Assembly: GCA_030648825.1 (NCBI GenBank)
Contig: JAUSGU010000074.1
Coordinates: 1-18,412 of the forward strand
Origin: a bacterium
GTDB lineage: Bacteria; Patescibacteriota; Minisyncoccia; Phycocordibacterales; UBA6065
DNA length: 18,412 nucleotides
Reading direction: 5' to 3'
In this document: one piece after another, positions 7,770-13,468 of the stretch
Layout: the number at the start of each line of letters is the position of its first letter
Position numbering within the stretch: position 1 is the first letter of the stretch
Notes under the pieces: model-generated
Told to the model about the DNA's origin: nothing
Database searches by the model: none
What the model saw: only the letters and a program-made list of their open reading frames with translations
Translations under genes and position numbers: made by a program

Positions 7770-7804
7770 AACGTAAAATTTGTTAAAGTATTGGAGTTCC
7801 ACAT

Positions 7805-7887
7805 GCGCCGATCGTATAGTGGCAATTACACGACGCTGTAAACGTCGCGGCCTTTGGCCTCCGGGGGTTCGAGTCCCTCTCGGCGCA
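7805..7887 (+). tRNA. tRNA-Tyr (GTA)
   Basis: Plus-strand class II tRNA. Acceptor GCGCCGA pairs with TCGGCGC, the anticodon stem-loop CGACG-CTGTAAA-CGTCG carries GTA, the variable arm contains GGCC-TTT-GGCC (bacterial Tyr tRNAs have a long arm), and the T-loop is TTCGAGT. Discriminator A is followed by CAA, so CCA is added after transcription. It begins 35 bases after the Clp ATPase stop with no terminator between. Confidence 0.94.
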
Positions 7888-7963
7888 CAAAACTTGATTT
7901 ATTTCTGTCAGTGAGTATTGTGTATAAAGTTCTTCAACAATCAAAATTGGGAGTATTTTTCTT

Positions 7964-8440
7964 ATGAAAAAAGCACGTTCTGTGGCGCCCGCACTACATG
8001 AGTTGGACATTCCGGTGTGGTGTCATTCTCATTGTACTAAAATGTCTGTGATTCAAAGTTCAAATGAAAGTGTTTTGCTCTGTACACATTTAGACATAAA
8101 GAATTGTGCCGTCTGGGTGCGAATTGATAAATTTCCCGGCCAAAATCTTTTTTGTCTTGAATACAAACTAACTCATGGTCTCGAAAATTGGGCGACAGGG
8201 AAGATTGTTTTCAGTCGTGAGACTCTCAGATTGGCTTTTGCCATAGATGGTTTTTGTAGTGAACACAACCAGTGGATTCTCAGTGAATTTGGCGGAGACG
8301 CTGCTGTACCGGGAAAATTTATTCGGTGGAAAGATTATGTCAATTTTCCTGGTCCCGGTACTGGTCATTCTGGTGACGCAAATGTTTCTGTAAAGATCCG
8401 TCCGGAGATGGCAGAAGCGATTAGACGATTCACCAATTGA
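7964..8440 (+). CDS. hypothetical Cys-rich protein
   Basis: 158 residues; I do not recognise a family. A GGGAG Shine-Dalgarno lies about 10 bases before the ATG, and a strong terminator follows the stop, so it is a single-gene unit. There is no signal peptide or membrane segment. The N-terminal third holds four cysteines and two close histidines: WCHSHC (Cys20, His21, His23, Cys24), then Cys40 and Cys48, spaced like a small zinc site; Cys64 and Cys98 follow. The middle has beta-rich aromatic segments (ENWATGKIVFSR, NQWILSEFGG) and the C-terminal part is Gly/Pro-rich before a final helix (RPEMAEAIRRF). It lies downstream of tRNA-Tyr but I find no repeated tRNA 3' end that would mark integration. 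The gene is well supported; the function is unknown. Confidence 0.7.
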   Translation: MKKARSVAPALHELDIPVWCHSHCTKMSVIQSSNESVLLCTHLDIKNCAVWVRIDKFPGQNLFCLEYKLTHGLENWATGKIVFSRETLRLAFAIDGFCSEHNQWILSEFGGDAAVPGKFIRWKDYVNFPGPGTGHSGDANVSVKIRPEMAEAIRRFTN

Positions 8441-8455
8441 ATTTTTGTTTTTTCC

Positions 8456-8485
8456 GGCCGGTCTTCGGACTGGCCTTTTGTTTGT
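8456..8485 (+). terminator. rho-independent terminator of the Cys-rich gene
   Basis: GGCCGGTC-TTCG-GACTGGCC forms an 8-bp stem (one G-U) with a UUCG loop at 8456-8475, followed by TTTTGTTTG. It starts 15 bases after the stop. On the other strand the hairpin is followed by A-runs, so it works only for plus-strand transcription. Confidence 0.88.
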
Positions 8486-8487
8486 GG

Positions 8488-8493
8488 TACTAT
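8488..8493 (+). promoter_or_regulatory. -10 box in front of the racemase remnant
   Basis: TGG-TACTAT is an extended -10-like sequence ending 7 bases before the ATG at 8501. The same spacing is seen at three other starts in the window. It suggests the promoter of the lost gene survives. Confidence 0.4.
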
Positions 8494-8500
8494 TTTATTT

Positions 8501-8590
8501 ATGAATAAATTGGTATTACATAATTACAGAACATGGCTTGAAATTGATGTGGGAATGATTGAAAAAACGCCAAAACGCCAAAATTATTGA
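8501..8590 (+). pseudogene. alanine racemase N-terminal remnant
   Basis: A 29-codon frame (ATG 8501, TGA 8588-8590) reads MNKLVLHNYRTWLEIDVGMI and then runs into low-complexity codons and a stop. RTWLEIDVGMIEK is the typical opening of fold-III alanine racemases (RTWaEIDl.ai..N), where it precedes the PLP-lysine segment. Nothing of the remaining ~350 residues is left on this strand: the frame breaks off over the 3' end of the convergent alanine racemase gene, overlapping it by 7 bases. A small tandem repeat (AAAACGCC twice) marks the break. It is not the displaced start of the neighbouring gene, which has its own N terminus. A chance match is possible because only about 14 residues are informative. 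Confidence 0.5.
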
Positions 8591-9735
8591 GTCATTACTC
8601 TCTTTAGATGTGCCGGAATTTTCACGACGATTTCATGAGTGTTTGTTTTGCAGTTTTTAGCAATAGATTGAATGGAGTTCGGGTCAGAAGCGTTGTCGCT
8701 TATAACTGTAACTTCTGTGCCGACTATGGGATTCTCAACTGAAGAAACATCTATCGTGATCATATTCATGCTAACTCGACCTATGATTGGGCAGGGGATT
8801 TTGTGCACGCCGACTTGGACGGTGCCGTTATTGGACAATCGTCTGTCTAGGCCTTCAGAATAACCGACTGGTACGGTGGCAACGGTCATATTTTTTGTGG
8901 CTTTGAAAGTGTTTCCATAGCCTGTTGTTTCATCTCTATTTAATTTTTTTACACCGGTCAGTATGGTTTTCATTTTCAAGACCGGCAAAAGCGAAATAAC
9001 AGAATTCAATTTATTGTTTTCGCTTATGCCGTAGAGACCGATGCCGAGTCTAATCATATTGGCCCTTATGTCTTTGGAAAAAATGGCACCGTCGGTAGAT
9101 GCCGCGTGAATATATTTTATGTCGGGAAATTTTGGTTTTATTTCATCTACACACTTATTCCAGATATTTATTTGTGCTCTAGTGTACCGTTCGTCATGGT
9201 TATCGGCGTCACAAAAATGAGTATATATGCCATCCAGAATTATTTTCGGATTATTTTTGATTATTTCCACAGCCGCTATGATTTCCTCTGGCCTAATGCC
9301 TTGTCTATGCATGCCGGTGTCTATCTTCAAATGAATTTTGATATTGCGTCCCAATTTTTCCAAAGATTTTAATGTGTCCATATTTGTCACGGTGAAAGAG
9401 ACATTTCTCAGCCGTGATTTTTGCATTGTTTCTGGACGAGTATAACCTATGATGAGTAAGGGAGTTTTTATGCCTCTGCTGCGTAGGGCGACGACTTCAA
9501 AATACGAATCAACTCCCAAAAAAGTAATTTTATCGGTGCATTGTTCCAGAGTTTTGGCGATGTTCAGGAGGCCGTGTCCATAGGCATTAGCTTTCAATAT
9601 AGGGGCTATAAAACCCTCTGGGGCATACAAATTGAATTCTTTCAGATTACTCAAAAGTCGTGATTTTGATGTCTCTATGGTTATGAGTGGCTCATAAGGA
9701 AATCTCTTGTGCCGAAGCCATGTTGAGAGTCTCAT
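8584..9735 (-). CDS. alr: alanine racemase
   Basis: This PLP enzyme interconverts L- and D-alanine and supplies D-Ala for peptidoglycan. The 383 residues are a normal length for the family. The N-terminal TIM barrel carries PLP-binding Lys48 in PILKANAYGHG (usually VKADAYGHG), barrel segments KIDTGMHRQG, and GIGLYGISE. The C-terminal beta domain carries the second catalytic base Tyr273 in TTGYGNTF, VGYSEGLDRRL, and GRVSMNMITID in the place of the common GRVCMDQ motif. All core catalytic residues are present, so it is probably active. A CATAAT box lies 8 bases before the ATG. It is divergent from rpmG and converges on the racemase remnant at 8501-8590. No other peptidoglycan gene is adjacent. 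Confidence 0.93.
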   Translation of the reverse strand: MRLSTWLRHKRFPYEPLITIETSKSRLLSNLKEFNLYAPEGFIAPILKANAYGHGLLNIAKTLEQCTDKITFLGVDSYFEVVALRSRGIKTPLLIIGYTRPETMQKSRLRNVSFTVTNMDTLKSLEKLGRNIKIHLKIDTGMHRQGIRPEEIIAAVEIIKNNPKIILDGIYTHFCDADNHDERYTRAQINIWNKCVDEIKPKFPDIKYIHAASTDGAIFSKDIRANMIRLGIGLYGISENNKLNSVISLLPVLKMKTILTGVKKLNRDETTGYGNTFKATKNMTVATVPVGYSEGLDRRLSNNGTVQVGVHKIPCPIIGRVSMNMITIDVSSVENPIVGTEVTVISDNASDPNSIQSIAKNCKTNTHEIVVKIPAHLKRVMTQ

Positions 9736-9739
9736 ATAT

Positions 9740-9768
9740 TTGCATTATGTTCCAAAATAGTTTATATT
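9740..9768 (+). promoter_or_regulatory. sigma70-type promoter for rpmG
   Basis: TTGCAT (9740-9745), a 17-base spacer and TATATT (9763-9768) precede the rpmG ATG by 18 bases. The hexamers and spacing are close to consensus, and the location in the short alr-rpmG divergent gap fits. Confidence 0.55.
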
Positions 9769-9786
9769 ACAACTTCAATTTATCTT

Positions 9787-9942
9787 ATGTCCCAAGACCA
9801 ACTTATAATTCTCAAAAATAAACAGACTGGCGAAGTCTATTTTACTCGTAAAAATAAACGTAAAGTGGAGCGCAAAATAGAGCTGAAAAAGTATTCAAAA
9901 AAGTTGCGCAAACGCGTGGTTTTCAAGGAGAGCAAGAAGTAA
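9787..9942 (+). CDS. rpmG: 50S ribosomal protein bL33
   Basis: 51 residues: a short beta start (LIILKNKQTGEVYFT), the family core TRKNKRKVERKIELKKY (compare the tTTkNKrt.peklELkKy pattern), then a basic tail RKRVVFKESKK. Length and the KNKR...ELKKY signature are those of bL33, a small 50S protein near the E site. It lacks both CxxC pairs, so it is the zinc-free type. There is no clear Shine-Dalgarno. The stop codon overlaps the first base or two of a long inverted repeat that fills the gap to tRNA-Trp. It is too short for ordinary ORF length cut-offs and easily missed. Confidence 0.9.
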   Translation: MSQDQLIILKNKQTGEVYFTRKNKRKVERKIELKKYSKKLRKRVVFKESKK

Positions 9943-10078
9943 AAATAACAAAGGAAAACGAAATAGTGTTCGAGTGGAGACGCCTGAGGCCTGACGAGGC
10001 CGAAGCCGAGAAAGTTTTCTAGCAAGAAAACTTTCGTGCTCCACGAGAATACCTATTTCGTTTTCCTTTGTTATTTTT
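9941..10078. repeat. 138-base long inverted repeat between rpmG and tRNA-Trp
   Basis: Bases 9941-9966 and 10053-10078 are perfect reverse complements (26 bp, AAAAATAACAAAGG... with its complement). Inside, GTGGAG pairs with CTCCAC beyond a few mismatches. At the tip GAAAGTTTTC and GAAAACTTTC form a 10-bp stem around TAGCAA. The left arm alone carries a GC-rich extra segment (9980-10009) that can form two small hairpins, GCC-TGA-GGC and GGC-CGAA-GCC. The element starts at the rpmG stop and ends 8 bases before the 3' end of the convergent tRNA-Trp, so a two-way transcription end or 3'-end protector is plausible. I see no transposase or target duplication. Confidence 0.85.
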
Positions 10079-10085
10079 CCTATTG

Positions 10086-10157
10086 CGGGCCCACCTGGAC
10101 TTGCACCAGGAACTCCGCGTTTGGAGTGCGATGTTTTACTATTGAAACTATAGGCCC
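10086..10157 (-). tRNA. tRNA-Trp (CCA), structurally divergent
   Basis: Minus-strand cloverleaf. Acceptor GGGCCTA pairs with TGGGCCC (one G-U), the D-stem is GTTT/AAAC, the anticodon loop CTCCAAA carries CCA, and the T-stem is CCTGG/CCAGG. Discriminator G is the Trp identity base. Oddities: the D-loop CAATAGTA lacks the conserved GG, the T-loop is TGCAAGT with G where U55 is nearly universal, and the innermost anticodon-stem pair is A-C. CCA is not encoded. The odd positions are those that normally join the D- and T-loops. No second tRNA-Trp is in the window. Confidence 0.8.
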
Positions 10158-10204
10158 GTAGGGGAGAGCATAGCATAAGAAGTCACTCATTTCCAAAATT
10201 GGAT

Positions 10205-10210
10205 TATACT
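10205..10210 (+). promoter_or_regulatory. -10 box for the DUF167 gene
   Basis: TATACT at 10205-10210 ends 6 bases before the ATG at 10217, giving an essentially leaderless transcript. No Shine-Dalgarno and no clear -35 are visible. Confidence 0.5.
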
Positions 10211-10216
10211 ATTTGA

Positions 10217-10444
10217 ATGTACATAAAAGTCTATGTAAACGCCGGTGCAAAGAAAGAATCGGTGAAAGAAGAAAAGCCGGATGAATATCTGGTGGCGGTA
10301 AATGTACCGGCGGAGAGGGGATTGGCAAATGCTCGTGCTCTAGAATTATTGCGGGCGTATTTCGGTATCTCAAAGAGAGTGATAAAAATAATTAGTGGGC
10401 ATCACTCTCCCCATAAAATCGTGTTGGTGGAGGAATCTAAATAA
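10217..10444 (+). CDS. DUF167 / YggU family protein
   Basis: 75 residues. The sequence follows the DUF167 pattern from end to end: VYVNAGAKKESV at the N terminus (family: v.V.PnAkke.v), YLVAVNVPAERGLANARALELL in the middle (v.v.APPveGkAN.ali..L), and a C-terminal YFGISKRVIKIISG (fgv.ks.i.ivsG). The fold is a small alpha/beta domain; the cellular role is not established. It starts just after the tRNA-Trp gene of the opposite strand and its last 8 bases overlap the 3' end of miaA, so the two are convergent. Confidence 0.85.
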   Translation: MYIKVYVNAGAKKESVKEEKPDEYLVAVNVPAERGLANARALELLRAYFGISKRVIKIISGHHSPHKIVLVEESK

Positions 10445-11330
10445 ACTTTTTTATTTCGTCCGTTATTTTGCCGTTTTCGCCTGGTTTGAACCATTTGATG
10501 TCTTTATTTCTTCCAAACCACTGCATCTGGCGTTTGGCGAACTGGCAGATTTCCTGTTCTAGCTTGACAAGCATTTCTCCTCTCGATAATTTTTTGCGAA
10601 TGTAGAGAGAAATGTAGCGATATTCCAAACCGAGGTCATATAGGCGTTTCCAGGACACCTTGTTTTTATGGAGATTTGAAATCTCTGGAACCATACCCGC
10701 TTTCATGCGTTTCAATAATCGTGTATGAATTTTTTCTCGCAGTATTTTGCGGTCCAACGACAAACCGATCCAAAGTGTTTCGTATTGTTTCGCACGTTTT
10801 ACTTTCGGCACTTTGCCTAGCGCTCGAGCGATTTCTATGGCGCGTATGATGCGGACTTTGTTGTATGGATCCAGAGCCTCTGCGCGGGCTGGATCCAACT
10901 TTGTTATTTCTTTCATTAGAGTTTCGGTAGATTTTTTTGCCAATTTCGCTCGGAGAGACTTATTTGGCGGTACATCGGGAAACTGTTCATTGAAAACGAG
11001 AGTGTCAATATAAAATCCAGTGCCACCACATATGATAGGAAGCTTTTTGCGTTTCAAAATATTCTCTATTGCTTTTACTCCGTCTCTCTTGAATTGCTCG
11101 GCATTGTAAACTTTTTTAGGGTCAATTATATCGAGCAGATGGTGGGTAACACCCACCATTTCTTTTTTCGTAATCTTGCCAGAACCTATGTTCAATCCTC
11201 TGTAAACTTGTCTAGAATCAGCTGAAATCACCTCGCCTCCGAATCTCTGCGCCAGATAGACGGCCAGATCGCTTTTTCCCGTAGCCGTGGGGCCGAGTAG
11301 GACGATAATTTTTGGCAGTTGCTTTTTCAT
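10437..11330 (-). CDS. miaA: tRNA dimethylallyltransferase
   Basis: MiaA adds a dimethylallyl group to A37 of tRNAs that read codons starting with U; the Leu, Cys, Tyr and Trp tRNAs of this window all carry the A36-A37 target. The 297 residues show the P-loop GPTATGKS (13-20), DSRQVYRGLNIGSGK (38-52), the THHLLD motif, GGTGFYIDTL (tunnel and substrate-binding segment), KVRIIRAIEIA, and the C-terminal QFAKRQMQWFGRN typical of the family. Length is normal. It overlaps the convergent DUF167 gene by 8 bases. The start ATG is the first in frame after the gap to the plus-strand gene at 11395, and no strong Shine-Dalgarno precedes it. Confidence 0.96.
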   Translation of the reverse strand: MKKQLPKIIVLLGPTATGKSDLAVYLAQRFGGEVISADSRQVYRGLNIGSGKITKKEMVGVTHHLLDIIDPKKVYNAEQFKRDGVKAIENILKRKKLPIICGGTGFYIDTLVFNEQFPDVPPNKSLRAKLAKKSTETLMKEITKLDPARAEALDPYNKVRIIRAIEIARALGKVPKVKRAKQYETLWIGLSLDRKILREKIHTRLLKRMKAGMVPEISNLHKNKVSWKRLYDLGLEYRYISLYIRKKLSRGEMLVKLEQEICQFAKRQMQWFGRNKDIKWFKPGENGKITDEIKKFI

Positions 11331-11394
11331 ATAAACTCATTAATATCAGATATGAAATTGTCTGGCAACCCAAAAATTAAAATCGGAGGATATA

Positions 11395-11817
11395 ATGTCC
11401 AAATCATTACTGACTAGTGCAGTGTCTGATGTAGTACCTGTTCCAATTAGCGTTGAAGTTTTACACGGAGAATTTATTCGTATCAAGGACGGCCAAAATA
11501 TCAATGATGTCAAAGATCCCGCTAGTCTCATCTCGATTTTTGCTCAGGCTCACGAGCAGGCAAAGCTCCGTATGGAAGCTCTCGCGCCAGTCTCACCTGG
11601 GGCCGTATCCACTGAGCCGACTGATTTTGAAGGCATGAAGCTTTCGGAAGAAGAGGTTGAAGCCATCAAAGTGCGTCGAAAATCTGCCCAATATATCAAA
11701 GACGGTATTGATGTTGAACATATTTACAGTTTGAATGACCTCGTTAGTGCATTCAAGATTGCTCTCGTCCGTGCTGAGCGCGAAAAACTTTTGAATCAAG
11801 CCTTCGCTCGTGACTGA
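11395..11817 (+). CDS. hypothetical protein, single-gene unit
   Basis: 140 residues; I do not recognise a family. A perfect GGAGG (11385-11389) lies 5 bases before the ATG, the best Shine-Dalgarno in the window, and a strong terminator follows the stop, so it is probably well expressed on its own. No signal peptide or membrane helix is seen. The N-terminal part (SVEVLHGEFIRIKDGQNI) looks beta-rich. A helical stretch with SLISIFAQAHEQAKLRMEAL follows, then a Pro/Ser-rich linker around residues 62-78, and a C-terminal helical part with LSEEEVEAIKVRRKSAQYI and ALVRAEREKLLNQAF. No cysteines occur. It is divergent from miaA. Real gene likely; function unknown. Confidence 0.75.
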   Translation: MSKSLLTSAVSDVVPVPISVEVLHGEFIRIKDGQNINDVKDPASLISIFAQAHEQAKLRMEALAPVSPGAVSTEPTDFEGMKLSEEEVEAIKVRRKSAQYIKDGIDVEHIYSLNDLVSAFKIALVRAEREKLLNQAFARD

Positions 11818-11840
11818 ATTATTATCAGAGAGGATTTTCT

Positions 11841-11870
11841 GCCCGTGCTTTCCAGCACGGGCTTTTCTTT
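11841..11870 (+). terminator. rho-independent terminator of the orphan gene
   Basis: GCCCGTGCT-TTCC-AGCACGGGC is a perfect 9-bp stem with a 4-base loop, followed by TTTTCTTTT. It begins 23 bases after the stop at 11817. The opposite strand has no T-run after the stem. Confidence 0.93.
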
Positions 11871-11877
11871 TGGATTC

Positions 11878-11961
11878 TGGTGCCGGAGGTGGGACTTGAA
11901 CCCACACACCTTTCGATACACGATTTTGAGTCGTGCGCGTCTGCCATTCCGCCACTCCGGC
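11878..11961 (-). tRNA. tRNA-Leu (CAA)
   Basis: Minus-strand class II tRNA. Acceptor GCCGGAG pairs with CTCCGGC, the anticodon stem-loop CACGA-CTCAAAA-TCGTG carries CAA, the variable arm is extended, and the T-loop is TTCAAGT. Discriminator A is followed by an encoded CCA (11878-11880), as in the other Leu tRNA of the window. Confidence 0.94.
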
Positions 11962-12032
11962 ATATTTATCCTCGCATGAGCAATTTACACCAAAATCGTA
12001 GTTTTCTCAATTTTCTGTTTGATTTCTTTTTG

Positions 12033-12052
12033 ATGTGTTAAAATTATCACAT
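12033..12052 (+). promoter_or_regulatory. extended -10 and imperfect palindrome upstream of parB
   Basis: TGT-TAAAAT (12036-12044) is an extended -10 sequence 16 bases before the parB ATG. It sits inside a 20-base dyad, ATGTG-N10-CACAT, in which 16 of 20 positions are symmetric. A repressor or ParB itself could bind there; this is inferred. No -35 match is convincing. Confidence 0.45.
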
Positions 12053-12060
12053 ACAAACCT

Positions 12061-13044
12061 ATGGTATCTCAATTTTTTGGAGATTCAATTTTTTGGATTG
12101 AAACGCACAAAATTCGGCCCAATCCGTATCAACCTCGTCGGGAATTTGACGAGGCTGGTCTGCGTGATTTGGCTGAATCAATCCGTATGTACGGGCTCCT
12201 CCAGCCTCTCACGGTGACGCGCACGGAAATCTCAAAAGAAGACGGTGGATTGGTTGTGGAATATGAACTGATATCGGGAGAACGTCGTTTGCGTGCTTCT
12301 AAACTGCTCGGACTCCAACACGTGCCGGCTATCATCCGCGCCAATAGCGATGATGCCAGAGTGAAACTGGAATTGGCCATCATAGAAAATCTCCAGCGTG
12401 AGGATCTCAATCCTGTGGAACGCGCTCGGTCATTCAATCAGCTGGTGGAAGAATTCGGTTTAAAACACATTCAAATCGCCCAAAAAATCGGCAAGTCGCG
12501 CGAGTATGTTTCAAATTGCATTCGCTTGCTCATGCTCTCGTCAGAAATTCTCGATTCTCTGTCGGCGGGTAAAATTTCTGAAGGTCACGCTCGACCCTTG
12601 ATGATGCTCGCCGATAGACCGGAGGAACAGGTAACCCTCTTCAAGGAAATCACTTTCAAACGATTGACCGTTCGCGAGACGGAAATGATCGCCCGCAAAA
12701 TCGCCGTGGAGAGAGCGCGCAAAAAAGAGCGCAGTTTCGATCCGACTATCCTAGAAATGGAACAGAAACTTTCTGAGACATTCGGCACGCGTGTTTCTAT
12801 AGAACAAAAACAAAAAGGCGGTAAAATCACCATTGATTTTTTCACCCCAGAAGACTTGAAGACGATTTTAGATATTGTTCAATCAAACAGGCGAATTGAT
12901 CCGAGAGAAGTTTTGGAAAAAAATATGACAAACGAAATCGCCGGCATTCCACCTATCGCTCCTCTGGACGATCGTTCCAGAGAAGAAAAGAAAGAAGACG
13001 AAAATACCGAGGATTTGTATTCCATAAAAAACTTTTCCATTTAA
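12061..13044 (+). CDS. parB: ParB/Spo0J-type chromosome partitioning protein
   Basis: ParB is a CTP-dependent DNA clamp that loads at parS sites near the origin. The 327 residues show the N-terminal nucleotide-binding domain with IRPNPYQPRREFDEAGL (18-34) and the GERRLRA box (73-79), then ENLQREDLNPVE (109-120), a helix-turn-helix (about 135-157, IAQKIGKSREYVSNCIRLL) and a C-terminal dimerisation-like region. A disordered acidic stretch (DDRSREEKKEDENTED) lies near the end. No parA precedes or follows it, and I see no copy of the canonical TGTTTCACGTGAAACA in the window. It has its own promoter-like region. Strong family call. Confidence 0.94.
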   Translation: MVSQFFGDSIFWIETHKIRPNPYQPRREFDEAGLRDLAESIRMYGLLQPLTVTRTEISKEDGGLVVEYELISGERRLRASKLLGLQHVPAIIRANSDDARVKLELAIIENLQREDLNPVERARSFNQLVEEFGLKHIQIAQKIGKSREYVSNCIRLLMLSSEILDSLSAGKISEGHARPLMMLADRPEEQVTLFKEITFKRLTVRETEMIARKIAVERARKKERSFDPTILEMEQKLSETFGTRVSIEQKQKGGKITIDFFTPEDLKTILDIVQSNRRIDPREVLEKNMTNEIAGIPPIAPLDDRSREEKKEDENTEDLYSIKNFSI

Positions 13045-13085
13045 ATTATTTAAATTTCTGTTCAAGTTCAAATTGTTGAGCATAA

Positions 13086-13116
13086 TTGACAGTATATATT
13101 CCTAGGTATATACCTA
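13086..13116 (+). promoter_or_regulatory. promoter region with 14-base perfect palindrome
   Basis: A consensus TTGACA (13086-13091) is followed by A/T-rich sequence with possible -10 boxes (TATATA or TATACC near 13107-13114). TAGGTATATACCTA (13103-13116) is a perfect palindrome covering the -10 region, placed as an operator would be. It precedes the small membrane protein gene. A short stem (GCCAG/CTGGC, 13141-13155) lies in the leader. Confidence 0.5.
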
Positions 13117-13180
13117 ATATAGTATTGCACCTTGGCATAAGCCAGCCGTTCTGGCGGTGTCCAGACCCATAATTACTCCC

Positions 13181-13402
13181 ATGAAAACGATACTTTTTGT
13201 TTTGTGGCAGGGCTCGATTCTCGTCGTTATGCTTCTTCTGGCGTCGTATCTGGCATTTACGTTCAGTGAATTTTTTGATCTCTCTCCGCCGGTTGCAAAG
13301 TTCGTTATGGGTTTTAGTTATTTCACTGTTGGTATCGTTTGGTATATGCGTGTGCCAAAAATATCAAATAACAAAAAAGAGGTGAGGTGGAGAGTAACTT
13401 GA
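13181..13402 (+). CDS. small two-helix membrane protein, hypothetical
   Basis: 73 residues from ATG 13181. A GTG eight codons upstream (13157) is an alternative start, but the ATG begins directly before the first hydrophobic helix. Two membrane segments are clear: about 4-28 (ILFVLWQGSILVVMLLLASYLAF) and about 43-60 (KFVMGFSYFTVGIVWYM), joined by a short FDLSPP turn and followed by a basic tail (KISNNKKEVRWR), so both ends should be cytoplasmic. No family recognised. A promoter with palindrome precedes it and a terminator follows, making it a single-gene unit between parB and the convergent topA. Confidence 0.6.
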   Translation: MKTILFVLWQGSILVVMLLLASYLAFTFSEFFDLSPPVAKFVMGFSYFTVGIVWYMRVPKISNNKKEVRWRVT

Positions 13403-13430
13403 TATAAATTTTGAAAATAATTTCCATACA

Positions 13431-13468
13431 AAGGCGCCATCACCATCAGCGCCTTTTGTTTTTTTTTA
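13431..13468 (+). terminator. rho-independent terminator before topA 3' end
   Basis: AAGGCGC (13431-13437) and GCGCCTT (13449-13455) form a 7-bp stem with an 11-base loop, followed by a T-rich run TTGTTTTTTTTTATT. It ends the small membrane protein transcript. The run overlaps the stop codon of the convergent topA gene. Confidence 0.82.

Noticed and set aside
7805..8440. Integrative element at tRNA-Tyr carrying the Cys-rich gene
   Set aside because: No integrase and no repeated tRNA 3' end downstream are visible.
9989..10043. Hammerhead-ribozyme-like core inside the long inverted repeat (CTGACGA, stem GGC-CGAA-GCC, GAG, a long stem, then C)
   Set aside because: The required GAA is GAG, the G before the long stem can pair with the supposed cleavage-site C, and no continuous stem I precedes CTGACGA. 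A covariance-model hit or in vitro cleavage would reopen it.
2405..10078. The two long hairpins (2405-2498 and 9941-10078) as copies of one repeat family
   Set aside because: They share the architecture of long arms but no convincing sequence identity, and neither has flanking target duplications.
11593..11955. Minus-strand 120-residue frame across the tRNA-Leu and orphan gene
   Set aside because: It begins inside the tRNA gene, crosses a terminator and lies antisense to a gene with a perfect SD; MAEWQTRTTQ-like starts are typical tRNA read-throughs.
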